Under the pieces are notes generated by a model that had not been told where the DNA came from, searched no databases, and was given only the letters and a program-made list of their open reading frames with translations. From the NCBI RefSeq assembly GCF_002304225.1, contig NZ_NSLB01000007.1, positions 62,001 to 126,000 on the forward strand: 64,000 nucleotides of DNA, read 5' to 3'. A program made the position numbers and the translations under genes. Shown piece after piece: positions 53,121 to 62,905 of the stretch; position 1 is the first letter of the stretch, and the number at the start of each line of letters is the position of its first letter. Source of the DNA: Pseudomonas sp. HAR-UPW-AIA-41. GTDB taxonomy: Bacteria; Pseudomonadota; Gammaproteobacteria; Pseudomonadales; Pseudomonadaceae.

Positions 53121-55163
53121 GTGAGCAATCCGCTGCTGCAAGATTTCGACCTGCCACCCTATTCCCAGATCAAGGCCGAGCATGTCGAGCCGGCGATCGA
53201 CCAGATCCTCGCCGACAACCGTGCCGCCATCGCTGCGCTGCTGGAAACCCAGCAGAGCAACCCGAGCTGGAGTGGTCTGGTGCTGGCGCTGGATGAGCTG
53301 AATGCGCGCCTGGGTCGTGCCTGGAGCCCGGTCAGCCACCTCAATGCCGTGTGCAACAGCGCCGAGCTGCGCGCCGCGTACGAGGCCTGCCTGCCCAAGC
53401 TGTCCGAATTCTGGACCGAGATGGGTCAGAACAAACCGCTGTTCGAGGCTTATGAGGCGCTGGCCAAGAGTCCGGCCGCTACCGGCTTCGAGGTGGCGCA
53501 GAAGACCATTCTCGAGCACGCCCTGCGCGACTTCCGCCTGTCCGGTATCGACCTGCCACCGGCCGAGCAGCAACGCTACGGCGAGATCCAGATGAAGCTG
53601 TCGGAGCTGACCAGCCGTTTCTCCAACCAGTTGCTCGACGCCACTCAGGCCTGGACCAAGCACATCACCGATGAATCCCAGCTCGCTGGCCTGCCGGACT
53701 CGGCCAAGGCACAGATGGCGCAGGCCGCCAGGGCCAAGGAGCTGGACGGCTGGCTGATCAGTCTGGAGTTCCCCAGCTACTACGCGGTGATGACCTACGC
53801 CGACGACCGTGCCCTGCGCGAGGAGCTGTACGCCGCCTACTGCACCCGTGCCTCCGATCAGGGGCCGAACGCCGGCCAGTTCGACAATGGCCCGCTGATG
53901 GAGCAGATCCTCGACCTGCGTCAGGAACTGGCCCGCCTGCTTGGTTTTGCCCACTACGGCGAGCTGAGCCTGGCCAGCAAGATGGCCGAAAATACCGAGC
54001 AGGTGCTGCACTTCCTGCGCGATCTGGCCGTGCGCAGCAAGCCCTTTGCCCAGCGCGACCTGCAGGAGCTCAAAGCCTTTGCCGCGGAGCAGGGTTGCGC
54101 CGATCTGCAGAGCTGGGATGTCGGTTACTACAGCGAGAAGCTGCGCCAGCAGCGTTACAGCATCTCCCAGGAGCAGGTGCGCGCCTGGTTCCCCATCGAC
54201 AAGGTGCTGTCCGGCCTGTTTGCCATCGTGCAGAAGCTCTACGGCATCGAGATCACCGAGCTGCAGGGCTTCGACAGCTGGCACCCGGATGTGCGCCTGT
54301 TCGAGATCCGCGAGAACGGCCAGCATGTCGGCCGCTTCTTCTTCGACCTCTACGCCCGCGCCAACAAGCGCGGCGGTGCCTGGATGGACGGCGCCCGCGA
54401 CAAGCGCCGCTCGGCCTCTGGCGAGCTGATCAGTCCGGTGGCCAATCTGGTGTGCAACTTCACCCCAGCGGTGGAAGGCCAGCCGGCACTGCTCACCCAC
54501 GACGAGGTCACCACCCTGTTCCACGAGTTCGGCCACGGCCTGCACCATCTGCTGACCCGCATCGAGCATGCGGGCGTGTCCGGCATCAACGGCGTGGCCT
54601 GGGATGCGGTGGAGCTGCCCAGCCAGTTCATGGAGAACTGGTGCTGGGAGCCGGAAGGTCTGGCGCTGATCTCCGGCCATTTCGAGAGCGGCGAGCCGCT
54701 GCCCAAGGACCTGCTGGACAAGATGCTGGCGGCGAAGAACTTCCAGTCCGGCCTGATGATGGTGCGTCAGCTGGAGTTCTCGCTGTTCGACTTCGAGCTG
54801 CACGCCACCCATGGCGATGGTCGCAGCGTGCTGGAGGTGCTGGAAGGCATCCGCGATGAAGTGGCGGTGATCCGTCCGCCGGCCTTCAACCGCTTCGCCA
54901 ACAGCTTCGCGCACATCTTCGCCGGCGGTTACGCGGCCGGTTACTACAGCTACAAGTGGGCCGAGGTGCTTTCCGCCGATGCCTTCTCGCTGTTCGAGGA
55001 GCAGGGTGTGCTCAACCCCGAAACCGGCCGTGCCTTCCGCGAGGCCATTCTGGCCCGTGGCGGCTCGCAGGAAGCCATGCGCCTGTTCGTCGACTTCCGT
55101 GGCCGCGAGCCGTCCATTGATGCGCTGCTGCGCCACAGTGGTCTGAGTGAGGAGGCAGCATGA
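53121..55163 (+). CDS. prlC: Oligopeptidase A
   Basis: 680 residues from a GTG at 53121. An M3 metallopeptidase that degrades peptides such as cleaved signal peptides in the cytoplasm. The zinc motif is FHEFGHGLHH, with the third ligand in WDAVELPSQFMENW. It overlaps the YheV-like gene by 4 nt. Confidence 0.97.
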   Translation: MSNPLLQDFDLPPYSQIKAEHVEPAIDQILADNRAAIAALLETQQSNPSWSGLVLALDELNARLGRAWSPVSHLNAVCNSAELRAAYEACLPKLSEFWTEMGQNKPLFEAYEALAKSPAATGFEVAQKTILEHALRDFRLSGIDLPPAEQQRYGEIQMKLSELTSRFSNQLLDATQAWTKHITDESQLAGLPDSAKAQMAQAARAKELDGWLISLEFPSYYAVMTYADDRALREELYAAYCTRASDQGPNAGQFDNGPLMEQILDLRQELARLLGFAHYGELSLASKMAENTEQVLHFLRDLAVRSKPFAQRDLQELKAFAAEQGCADLQSWDVGYYSEKLRQQRYSISQEQVRAWFPIDKVLSGLFAIVQKLYGIEITELQGFDSWHPDVRLFEIRENGQHVGRFFFDLYARANKRGGAWMDGARDKRRSASGELISPVANLVCNFTPAVEGQPALLTHDEVTTLFHEFGHGLHHLLTRIEHAGVSGINGVAWDAVELPSQFMENWCWEPEGLALISGHFESGEPLPKDLLDKMLAAKNFQSGLMMVRQLEFSLFDFELHATHGDGRSVLEVLEGIRDEVAVIRPPAFNRFANSFAHIFAGGYAAGYYSYKWAEVLSADAFSLFEEQGVLNPETGRAFREAILARGGSQEAMRLFVDFRGREPSIDALLRHSGLSEEAA

Positions 55164-55417
55164 GCCAGCCGAAGAAGCGTTTCATCGCCGGCGCCGTGTG
55201 CCCGGCCTGCAGCGAGATGGACAAGATCCAGATGTGGGATGTGGATGGCGTGCCGCACCGTGAATGCGTGGCCTGCGGCTTCTCCGATACCCTGGATGCC
55301 CAAGGCAACTCGGTGCCGCGCGAGATCCCGACCCGGGTCAACAAGGCTGCTGCCAAGCCGGCGGCGCCCAAGGGACAGACGGTGCAGTTCTTCCCCAATC
55401 CCAAACTGAAAAAATAG
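55160..55417 (+). CDS. YheV-like zinc-ribbon protein
   Basis: 85 residues. CPAC and CVAC pairs about 26 residues apart form a zinc ribbon; the C-terminus is lysine-rich. It follows prlC with a 4-nt overlap, the same arrangement as in enteric bacteria. Function unknown. Confidence 0.9.
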   Translation: MSQPKKRFIAGAVCPACSEMDKIQMWDVDGVPHRECVACGFSDTLDAQGNSVPREIPTRVNKAAAKPAAPKGQTVQFFPNPKLKK

Positions 55418-55583
55418 CAGGGAGCTATTTTTAACGTCGCACAGCGACGGCCCAGTGGGTGGCTGCCGAGGATGGCAGGCCATAAAAAATGGCCGGTCGC
55501 TGTTTTTAACCTATCCCGCCGCCTGGCCCGTTGGGTCGGTGGTGGGGTGTTGCATGGATTGAACTGTCGCTCTCGATAAATAA

Positions 55584-55599
55584 CTGTATATTTAAACAG
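55584..55599 (+). promoter_or_regulatory. LexA (SOS) box
   Basis: CTGT-ATATTTAA-ACAG matches the LexA consensus CTGT-N8-ACAG, 21 nt before the radical SAM start codon. In P. aeruginosa the orthologous gene (PA0069) is, as I recall, a member of the LexA regulon. Confidence 0.9.
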
Positions 55600-55619
55600 T
55601 ATTTTGTCGAGGGCTGCCC

Positions 55620-56678
55620 ATGTCCGTTTCCCTGCCGCCGCGCGGTCGCGGCACCGCCAGCAATCCGCACAACCGCTTTGCCGCCCAGCACATCATCGCC
55701 AGCGACGACGGCTGGTATCAGGAAGTACCGCCCAGTCGCGCCACCGAGGTGCGGGTGGAGACGGCCAAGACCATCATCACCCGCAACCAGTCACCGGACC
55801 TGCCCTTCGACCGCTCGCTCAATCCCTACCGGGGTTGTGAGCACGGTTGTATCTACTGCTATGCGCGGCCTAGCCACGCTTACTGGGACCTGTCGCCGGG
55901 GCTGGATTTCGAGACCCGCCTGATTGCCAAGACCAATGCTCCGGCCCTGCTGGAACAGCAGCTGAGCAAGCCGGGCTATGTGCCGGCGCCGATCAACTTG
56001 GGTGCCAATACCGACCCCTACCAGCCCGTCGAGCGCCAGCAGCAACTGACCCGGCGCTGTCTGGAGGTGCTGCTTCGCTACCGCCATCCTGTCACCATCG
56101 TCACCAAGGGCGCGCTGATCCTGCGCGACCTCGACCTACTGAGCGAGCTGGCCGAGCATCATCTGCTGCGGGTCTATATCAGCCTGACCACCCTGGATGA
56201 CGAGTTGAAACGCATCCTCGAACCCCGCGCCGCTGCACCCACCGCGCGGCTGCGCAGCATCCGTGTGCTGCGTGGCGCCGGGGTGCCGGTGGGCGTGCTC
56301 TGTTCGCCGATGATCCCGCAGATCAACGACTGCGAGCTGGAGGCCCTGCTGGAGGCGGCGCGCAAGGCCGGAGCGCAGTCGGCGCGCTACATGCTGTTGC
56401 GTTTGCCGCGTGAGGTGGCTCCGCTGTTCGAGGAATGGCTGCAGGCGCATTACCCGCAGCGCGTGGCCCATGTGCTCAGTCTGATTCGCCAGAGCCGGGG
56501 TGGTGAGTTGTACGACAGCCGCTTTGGCGCGCGTTTTACCGGCGAAGGGGTCTTTGCTGAGCTGCTCCAGCAGCGTTTTGCCGTGGCCTGCAAGCGGCTG
56601 GGGCTGAACCGCCACCCGGAGCCGGAGCTGGACTGCAGCGCCTTCGCGCCGCCGGGTGGTCAGCTGTCGCTGCTTTAG
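55620..56678 (+). CDS. SOS-regulated radical SAM protein (PA0069 family)
   Basis: 352 residues. The radical SAM cluster motif is CEHGCIYC in NPYRGCEHGCIYCYARPSHA; the protein is related to spore photoproduct lyase-like enzymes. Later conserved runs include NLGANTDPYQPVERQ and VTIVTKGALILRDLDLLSEL. It probably acts in DNA repair or damage response, as the promoter bears a perfect LexA box. Its reaction is unknown. Confidence 0.92.
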   Translation: MSVSLPPRGRGTASNPHNRFAAQHIIASDDGWYQEVPPSRATEVRVETAKTIITRNQSPDLPFDRSLNPYRGCEHGCIYCYARPSHAYWDLSPGLDFETRLIAKTNAPALLEQQLSKPGYVPAPINLGANTDPYQPVERQQQLTRRCLEVLLRYRHPVTIVTKGALILRDLDLLSELAEHHLLRVYISLTTLDDELKRILEPRAAAPTARLRSIRVLRGAGVPVGVLCSPMIPQINDCELEALLEAARKAGAQSARYMLLRLPREVAPLFEEWLQAHYPQRVAHVLSLIRQSRGGELYDSRFGARFTGEGVFAELLQQRFAVACKRLGLNRHPEPELDCSAFAPPGGQLSLL

Positions 56679-56688
56679 GCCGCGAGTG

Positions 56689-57339
56689 TCAGGCGCGCTG
56701 GCGATTGAGCTGCAGTTCGACGCCCAGTTCGCGCGACAGGCAGGGCCAGCGCTTCCAGGCCGACACCGTGTGCGGGTTGGACAGGCGTTCCCGGTAGGCC
56801 TGCACCGAGGCCCGCTGGAAGATGGCCTCGTTGAGCAGGCCGTCGACGGCATGGTGCACCGCCTCGTCGAGCTGATTGGCAAAGGGCTCGCCGATCAGCT
56901 GATGGGCGATCAGGTTGGCCATGGTGGTATCCAGCGGAATCAGCACCTGGCCGAGGTGGTTGATGTAGCGGTCGTTGACCTCTTCGACCAGACGATGGGC
57001 CAGGTAGGCCTCGTCGAGCAGGGCATCCAGGCCCTGATGGCCGCTGAGCAGGGCCGGCGGCTGGAGGAAGAAGGTTTCTGCCACTTTCAGCACCGGCAGG
57101 ATCTGTTCGCGAATGCCGGCTTCCTCAGCCACGCTGGCGGCGGCATCGAGCATCTCCGGGACCTGATCGATATAGGCTGCGACGAAGCGCGCCATCACGG
57201 TCAGGGCATCCTCGTCCGGCAGTTGAATGGCCGGATGCAGACGCTCCAGCTGGGTTTCCAGCTGTTGCCGCAGCAGGCCGCTGACAGCTTCCTGCTGGTG
57301 AGCGTGCTGGATCAGGGAACGTAGAGCAGCGGTATTCAT
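56689..57339 (-). CDS. 216-residue helical protein
   Basis: All-helical cytoplasmic sequence (DALTVMARFVAAYIDQVPEM, LDALLDEAYLAHRLVEEVND) with no motif I can name. It is convergent with the radical SAM gene and divergent from the cox operon, a place occupied by a hypothetical gene in other Pseudomonas. Confidence 0.8.
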   Translation of the reverse strand: MNTAALRSLIQHAHQQEAVSGLLRQQLETQLERLHPAIQLPDEDALTVMARFVAAYIDQVPEMLDAAASVAEEAGIREQILPVLKVAETFFLQPPALLSGHQGLDALLDEAYLAHRLVEEVNDRYINHLGQVLIPLDTTMANLIAHQLIGEPFANQLDEAVHHAVDGLLNEAIFQRASVQAYRERLSNPHTVSAWKRWPCLSRELGVELQLNRQRA

Positions 57340-57712
57340 GACGGCTCCTGCACAAGGACATGACGGAAAGATGAAGAAAACAAGAAGACCTTAGTCGCTC
57401 TCCATTTAAGACTAAGAATTAATCCTCATAAGACAAAATTTTTTCCAAAGTTGAACGACCTCAAACGTGATGGAAATCTTTCTACGCCTAGTGCGGCGAG
57501 GGTTTCAGGATTTCTTACAGGCGTTTGAGGAAAAAATTGCTAGCTGCGGCGCCCTGTCGCAGGGTCTGTCTATACTCCCCTTCGATGGGCTTTACCTGGA
57601 ACCCCGATTGAGTGCTCCGTGAGAGTACGGCGATTCTGGTCAGTGGTAGTGGGCTGCCGTTCCCGCGCGCGACTCAAGTCGGCGACAAAACAAGAACAAT
57701 GGGGAACTCGCG
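57340..57712 (+). promoter_or_regulatory. cox operon upstream region
   Basis: The 373-nt gene-free region contains an AT-rich stretch at about 57390-57450 and a sigma-S-like -10, CTATACT, at 57570-57576 with no good -35. In P. aeruginosa the aa3 oxidase genes are RpoS-dependent, so this is the likely promoter (inference). Confidence 0.5.
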
Positions 57713-58837
57713 ATGATGCGACATCCACGTGTATGGATGGCTTCACTGCTATGCCTTGCGTTTTCACCTGCCCATGCCGAGTGGGCAGTCAACATGTCAC
57801 CCGGCGCCACCGAAGTCAGCCGCTCCGTCTTCGATCTGCACATGACCATTTTCTGGATCTGTGTGGTTATCGGTGTGGTGGTGTTCGGCATCATGTTCTG
57901 GTCGATGCTGATTCACCGCCGCGCCAGCGGCCAGCAACCGGCCCACTTCCATGAAAGCACCACGGTGGAGATCCTGTGGACCATCGTGCCGCTGGTGATT
58001 CTGGTGGTGATGGCGATACCGGCGACCAAGACCCTGATCGACATCTACGACACCAGCGAATCGGAACTGGATATCCAGATCACCGGTTATCAGTGGAAAT
58101 GGCACTACAAGTACCTGGGTCAGGAAGTGGAGTTTTTCAGCAACCTGGCCACGCCCAGCGCGCAGATCCACAACCAGTCGGCCAAGGATGAGCATTACCT
58201 GCTGGAAGTCGACCAGCCGCTGGTCATTCCGGTGGGCACCAAGGTGCGCTTTCTGGTTACTGCTGCCGACGTGATCCACTCCTGGTGGGTGCCGGCGCTG
58301 GCGGTGAAGAAGGATGCCATCCCCGGCTTCGTCAACGAATCCTGGACGCGTATCGACACGCCCGGCATCTACCGTGGCCAGTGCACCGAGCTGTGCGGCA
58401 AGGATCACGGCTTCATGCCGGTGGTGGTCGAGGTCAAGTCGAAGGAAGACTTCGCCAAGTGGTTGACCGAGCGCAAGCAGGTGGCTCTGGCCGAGAAGGA
58501 GCTGACCAGCAAGGTCTGGACCCTCGACGAGCTGATGGTGCGAGGTGAGAAGGCCTACCAGACCAACTGCGCTTCCTGCCACCAGCCCACCGGCGAAGGC
58601 CTGCCGCCAATGTTCCCGCCACTCAAGGGTTCGAAGATCGCCACCGGCCCCGCGGAAGGGCATATCGGCATCGTCGTCAACGGCAAGGCGGGTACCGCCA
58701 TGGCGGCGTTCGGCAAGCAGCTGTCGGAGGTCGACATTGCCGCGATCATCACCTACGAACGCAATGCCTGGGGCAACAAGGTGGGTGACATGGTCACGCC
58801 CAAGGACATCGTCGCGTTCAAAAAGGCGCAGGAGTAA
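57713..58837 (+). CDS. coxB: Cytochrome c oxidase subunit II with fused cytochrome c
   Basis: 374 residues. A signal peptide is followed by two transmembrane helices (TIFWICVVIGVVVFGIMFW, TIVPLVILVVMAIPATKTL) and a CuA domain with CTELCGKDHGFM. The C-terminal 90 residues carry a heme c motif (CASCH) and a Met-bearing segment (AGTAMAAFGKQL), so the enzyme is of the caa3 kind. It accepts electrons and passes them to subunit I in the inner membrane. Confidence 0.97.
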   Translation: MMRHPRVWMASLLCLAFSPAHAEWAVNMSPGATEVSRSVFDLHMTIFWICVVIGVVVFGIMFWSMLIHRRASGQQPAHFHESTTVEILWTIVPLVILVVMAIPATKTLIDIYDTSESELDIQITGYQWKWHYKYLGQEVEFFSNLATPSAQIHNQSAKDEHYLLEVDQPLVIPVGTKVRFLVTAADVIHSWWVPALAVKKDAIPGFVNESWTRIDTPGIYRGQCTELCGKDHGFMPVVVEVKSKEDFAKWLTERKQVALAEKELTSKVWTLDELMVRGEKAYQTNCASCHQPTGEGLPPMFPPLKGSKIATGPAEGHIGIVVNGKAGTAMAAFGKQLSEVDIAAIITYERNAWGNKVGDMVTPKDIVAFKKAQE

Positions 58838-58842
58838 CGGAC

Positions 58843-60426
58843 ATGAGTGCAGTGATCGATCACGGTCATACTGACCACCATCATGGCCCGGCCAAGGGCC
58901 TCATGCGCTGGGTGCTGACCACCAACCACAAGGACATCGGCACGATGTACCTGTGGTTCAGCTTTGCCATGTTCCTGCTCGGCGGGTCCATGGCCATGGT
59001 GATCCGCGCCGAGCTGTTCCAGCCCGGCCTGCAGATCGTGCAGCCGGAGTTCTTCAACCAGATGACCACCATGCACGGCCTGATCATGGTCTTCGGCGCG
59101 GTGATGCCAGCCTTCGTCGGCCTGGCCAACTGGATGATCCCGCTGATGATCGGCGCGCCGGACATGGCCCTGCCGCGGATGAACAACTTCAGCTTCTGGT
59201 TGTTGCCGGCCGCCTTCGGCATGCTGGTCAGCACCCTGTTCAGCGAAGGCGGCGGGCCCAACTTCGGCTGGACCTTCTACGCGCCGCTGTCGACCACCTA
59301 CGCGCCGGAATCGGTGACCTTCTTCATCTTCGCTGTGCACCTGATGGGCATCAGCTCGATCATGGGCGCGATCAACGTGGTCGCCACCATCCTCAACCTG
59401 CGTGCCCCCGGCATGACCCTGATGAAGATGCCGCTGTTCGTCTGGACCTGGCTGATCACCGCCTTCCTGCTGATCGCGGTGATGCCGGTGCTGGCCGGTT
59501 GCGTGACCATGATGCTGATGGACATCCACTTCGGTACCAGCTTCTTCAACGCCGCCGGTGGCGGTGACCCGGTGCTGTTCCAGCATGTGTTCTGGTTCTT
59601 CGGCCACCCCGAGGTATACATCATGATCCTGCCGGCCTTCGGTGCCGTCAGCTCGATCATCCCGGCCTTCGCGCGCAAGCCGCTGTTCGGCTACACCTCG
59701 ATGGTCTATGCGACCGCGAGCATTGCCTTCCTGTCGTTCATCGTCTGGGCGCACCACATGTTCACCGTGGGTATTCCTCTCACGGGCGAGCTGTTCTTCA
59801 TGTATGCCACCATGCTGATCGCCGTGCCGACCGGGGTGAAGGTGTTCAACTGGGTGTCGACCATGTGGCAGGGTTCGATGACCTTCGAGGCACCCATGCT
59901 GTTTGCCGTGGCCTTCGTCATCCTGTTCACCATCGGCGGTTTCTCCGGGCTGATGCTGGCCATCGCCCCGGCGGACTTCCAGTACCACGACACCTACTTC
60001 GTGGTGGCGCACTTCCACTACGTGCTGGTGCCGGGGGCGATCTTCGGCATCTTCGCCTCGGCCTACTACTGGCTGCCGAAGTGGACCGGGCACATGTACG
60101 ACGAGACTTTGGCCAAGCTGCATTTCTGGATGAGCTTCATCGGTATGAACCTGGCGTTCTTCCCGATGCACTTCGTCGGCCTGGCCGGCATGCCGCGCCG
60201 TATTCCCGACTACAACCTGCAGTTCGCCGACTTCAACATGGTGTCGTCGGTGGGCGCCTTCACCTTCGGGGCGACCCAGTTCCTCTTCCTGTTCATCGTC
60301 ATCAAGTGCATCCGTGGCGGCAAGCCAGCCCCGGCCAAGCCCTGGGATGGTGCCGAGGGGCTGGAGTGGACCGTGCCTTCACCGGCGCCTTACCACACCT
60401 TCAGCACACCGCCGGATGTGAAGTAG
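58843..60426 (+). CDS. coxA: Cytochrome c oxidase subunit I
   Basis: 527 residues with about 12 membrane helices. Heme a and CuB ligands lie in MTTMHGLIM, FFGHPEVYIMI and HDTYFVVAHFHYV; the Glu of GHPEVY and the Lys channel segment are typical of A-type oxidases. It reduces O2 and pumps protons. Confidence 0.98.
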   Translation: MSAVIDHGHTDHHHGPAKGLMRWVLTTNHKDIGTMYLWFSFAMFLLGGSMAMVIRAELFQPGLQIVQPEFFNQMTTMHGLIMVFGAVMPAFVGLANWMIPLMIGAPDMALPRMNNFSFWLLPAAFGMLVSTLFSEGGGPNFGWTFYAPLSTTYAPESVTFFIFAVHLMGISSIMGAINVVATILNLRAPGMTLMKMPLFVWTWLITAFLLIAVMPVLAGCVTMMLMDIHFGTSFFNAAGGGDPVLFQHVFWFFGHPEVYIMILPAFGAVSSIIPAFARKPLFGYTSMVYATASIAFLSFIVWAHHMFTVGIPLTGELFFMYATMLIAVPTGVKVFNWVSTMWQGSMTFEAPMLFAVAFVILFTIGGFSGLMLAIAPADFQYHDTYFVVAHFHYVLVPGAIFGIFASAYYWLPKWTGHMYDETLAKLHFWMSFIGMNLAFFPMHFVGLAGMPRRIPDYNLQFADFNMVSSVGAFTFGATQFLFLFIVIKCIRGGKPAPAKPWDGAEGLEWTVPSPAPYHTFSTPPDVK

Positions 60427-60438
60427 GGAGGCGCGGCC

Positions 60439-60987
60439 ATGGCCCAGGGCATGAGCACCCGCCAACTGATCCAGCGCCTGTTGCTGCTGGTGCTGGTGAT
60501 GTTCGGCTTCGGCTTTGCTCTGGTGCCGATCTACGAGGTCATGTGCCAGGCCTTCGGCATCAACGGCAAGACAGCCGGAGCCTATCAGGGTGAGCAGACG
60601 GTGGATGAGGCGCGCCAGGTGCGTGTGCAGTTCCTCGCTACCAATGCCGCCGGCATGGTCTGGGAGTTTCAGCCACTGGCCGATGAGGTCGCGGTGCATC
60701 CGGGGGCGGTGAGCGAGATGCGTTTTGTCGCCTTCAACCCCACGGACAAGCCGATGACCGCGCAGGCTATTCCCAGCGTGGCGCCGTCCAAGGCCGCGGC
60801 CTTCTTCCACAAGACCGAATGTTTCTGCTTTACCCAGCAGGTGCTGCAACCGGGTGAGCGCATCGAGATGCCGGTGCGTTTCATCGTCGACCGCGACCTG
60901 CCTGCGGATGTACGCCACCTGACGCTGGCCTACACCCTGTTCGATATCACTGCGCGGAAACCGCCTGTCCCCGTGGCAGGACGATAA
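60439..60987 (+). CDS. ctaG: Cytochrome c oxidase assembly protein Cox11/CtaG
   Basis: 182 residues. One N-terminal membrane helix (LLLLVLVMFGFGFALVPIYE) and a periplasmic Ig-like domain with the copper motif CFCF (KTECFCFTQQVL). It delivers copper to the CuB site of subunit I. Confidence 0.96.
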   Translation: MAQGMSTRQLIQRLLLLVLVMFGFGFALVPIYEVMCQAFGINGKTAGAYQGEQTVDEARQVRVQFLATNAAGMVWEFQPLADEVAVHPGAVSEMRFVAFNPTDKPMTAQAIPSVAPSKAAAFFHKTECFCFTQQVLQPGERIEMPVRFIVDRDLPADVRHLTLAYTLFDITARKPPVPVAGR

Positions 60988-61000
60988 GGAGAAGCATGCT

Positions 61001-61888
61001 ATGTCGACTCACGAGCAGTACTACGTTCCCGCCCAGAGCAAGTGGCCGATCATCGCCACCTTGGGCCTGCTGTTTTCCGTCTACGGTCTGGGCACCTGGT
61101 TCAACGACCTCAAGGCCGACCGCGCCGAATCCAACGGCCCGCTGATCTTTTTCATCGGCGGTCTGTTCCTCGCCTACATGCTGTTCGGCTGGTTCGGCAA
61201 CGTGATCCGCGAGAGCCGTGGCGGCCTGTACAGCGCGCAGATGGACCGCTCGTTCCGCTGGGGCATGAGCTGGTTCATCTTCTCTGAGGTGATGTTCTTC
61301 GCCGCCTTCTTCGGGGCCCTGTTCTATGTGCGCACCTTCGCCGGGCCGTGGCTGGGTGGTGAGGGCGCCAAGGGCATTGCCGAGATGCTCTGGCCGAACT
61401 TCGATTACACCTGGCCGCTGCTCAATACCCCCGATCCGAAGCTGTATCCGGCGCCCAAGGGCATCATTGATCCGTGGCACCTGCCGCTGATCAACACCAT
61501 CCTGCTGGTCACCTCCAGCTTCACCGTGACCTTCGCCCACCATGCGCTGAAGAAGAACAATCGCACGGCGCTCAAGGCCTGGCTGGCGCTGACCGTGCTG
61601 CTGGGCGTGGCCTTCCTGGTGCTGCAGGTCGAGGAGTATGTGCACGCCTACACCGAGCTGGGCCTGACCCTCGGTTCGGGCATCTACGGCGCCACCTTCT
61701 TCATGCTTACCGGTTTCCACGGTGCCCACGTGACGCTCGGCGCGATCATCCTCACGGTGATGCTGATCCGCGTGCTCAAGGGGCATTTCACGGCGGATCA
61801 GCACTTTGGTTTCGAGGCGGCCAGCTGGTACTGGCACTTCGTCGATGTGGTCTGGCTGGGGCTTTTCGTCTTTGTCTATGTGCTCTGA
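61001..61888 (+). CDS. coxC: Cytochrome c oxidase subunit III
   Basis: 295 residues with seven predicted membrane helices; MSWFIFSEVMFFAAFFGAL, EEYVHAYTELGLTLGSGIYG and SWYWHFVDVVWLGLFVFVY are family signatures. It stabilises the catalytic core. Ends beside the convergent DUF2909-like gene. Confidence 0.97.
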   Translation: MSTHEQYYVPAQSKWPIIATLGLLFSVYGLGTWFNDLKADRAESNGPLIFFIGGLFLAYMLFGWFGNVIRESRGGLYSAQMDRSFRWGMSWFIFSEVMFFAAFFGALFYVRTFAGPWLGGEGAKGIAEMLWPNFDYTWPLLNTPDPKLYPAPKGIIDPWHLPLINTILLVTSSFTVTFAHHALKKNNRTALKAWLALTVLLGVAFLVLQVEEYVHAYTELGLTLGSGIYGATFFMLTGFHGAHVTLGAIILTVMLIRVLKGHFTADQHFGFEAASWYWHFVDVVWLGLFVFVYVL

Positions 61889-61896
61889 GCGAGGGC

Positions 61897-62100
61897 TTAC
61901 CAGGTGGCGTGGCTGATCAGTTGGCCGCTGTAGAAGCCCCAGGTGATCAGCGCCAGGGTGATGGTGGTAAGGCACACGCGCACCGTCAGGGCATTGACCA
62001 GCCGGGAGCCCTGACCGGCATCGCGGACCAGAAACACCAGGCCACTGAACAGGCTGATCACGGTGGCCAGCAGCATCAGGACAATCGCCAGCTTGAGCAT
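61897..62100 (-). CDS. Twin-transmembrane DUF2909-like protein
   Basis: 67 residues, two hydrophobic helices (LAIVLMLLATVISLFSGLVF, CLTTITLALITWGFYSGQL). Small proteins of this kind are regularly found in the cox cluster of Pseudomonas, opposite to it, and probably take part in oxidase assembly. Confidence 0.85.
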   Translation of the reverse strand: MLKLAIVLMLLATVISLFSGLVFLVRDAGQGSRLVNALTVRVCLTTITLALITWGFYSGQLISHATW

Positions 62101-62176
62101 GGTGGTGACTCCGGGGGAAGGACATGCGGGTAAACGGCAGTATAGGCGGTGGCACGCAGCAGCCAGGGGTGCTGGC

Positions 62177-62905
62177 ATGAAAGGCTTTCGTCCCGGCCTG
62201 GCGCCGACCGTGCTGGTACTGCTGTTGCTGCCGCTGCTGGTCGGCCTTGGCGTCTGGCAGCTGCAACGCGCCGAGGAAAAGCGCCAGTTGCTCGCCGCCG
62301 AGGCGCTGCAGCGCGAGGCGTCGGCCCAGCCACTTAGCCAGCTGGAAGAGCTGGCCAACCCGGCGTTCCGCCAGGTGCGTCTGCATGGTCGTTTTGACGA
62401 CCGGCATGCGCTGCTGCTGGACAGTCGCATCCGCCACGGTCAGGTGGGTGTCGAGTTGCTGCAACCTTTCTATGATCAGGCCAGCGGCCTGTGGCTGCTG
62501 GTCAATCGCGGCTGGCTGCCGTGGCCTGATCGCCGCCAGACGGTGCAGTTCAGCACGCCCGATCAGGAGCTGGACCTGACCGCCTGGGTCTACCGCTCGC
62601 CGGGTGAGCCCCTGCAGCTGTCGGCCACGCCCTCGCGCGACTGGCCGCGGCTGATCAACCGCGTCGAGGCGCGTGCTCTGTGGAGTGAACTGGGGCGCGC
62701 CGGCTGGCCCTATGAACTGCGCCTGAATCCCGGTCCGGCTGCGTATGCAGTGGACTGGCCCATCGTTGCCATGGGCCCGGAAAAACACCTCGGCTATGCC
62801 TTGCAGTGGTTTGCCCTGGCTCTGGCTCTCACCCTTCTCTATGGCTATCTCGGCTGGCGCCGAGCGCAGGAGCTTGTCCATGTCGCACAGTCTGACCCTG
62901 TCTGA
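62177..62905 (+). CDS. SURF1 family oxidase assembly protein
   Basis: 242 residues from ATG 62177. N- and C-terminal membrane helices (LAPTVLVLLLLPLLVGLGVW, YALQWFALALALTLLYGYLG) enclose a periplasmic domain with LLVNRGWLPW. SURF1 supports heme a insertion. Its end overlaps the next gene by 26 nt. Confidence 0.94.
   Translation: MKGFRPGLAPTVLVLLLLPLLVGLGVWQLQRAEEKRQLLAAEALQREASAQPLSQLEELANPAFRQVRLHGRFDDRHALLLDSRIRHGQVGVELLQPFYDQASGLWLLVNRGWLPWPDRRQTVQFSTPDQELDLTAWVYRSPGEPLQLSATPSRDWPRLINRVEARALWSELGRAGWPYELRLNPGPAAYAVDWPIVAMGPEKHLGYALQWFALALALTLLYGYLGWRRAQELVHVAQSDPV

Noticed and set aside
53004-55136. 710-codon minus-strand frame
   Set aside because: It is antisense to prlC, whose zinc-peptidase motifs are unmistakable; long opposite frames are common in GC-rich DNA.
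58753-60171. 472-codon His-rich minus-strand frame
   Set aside because: Antisense to coxA; the His-rich composition reflects the reverse of hydrophobic codons.
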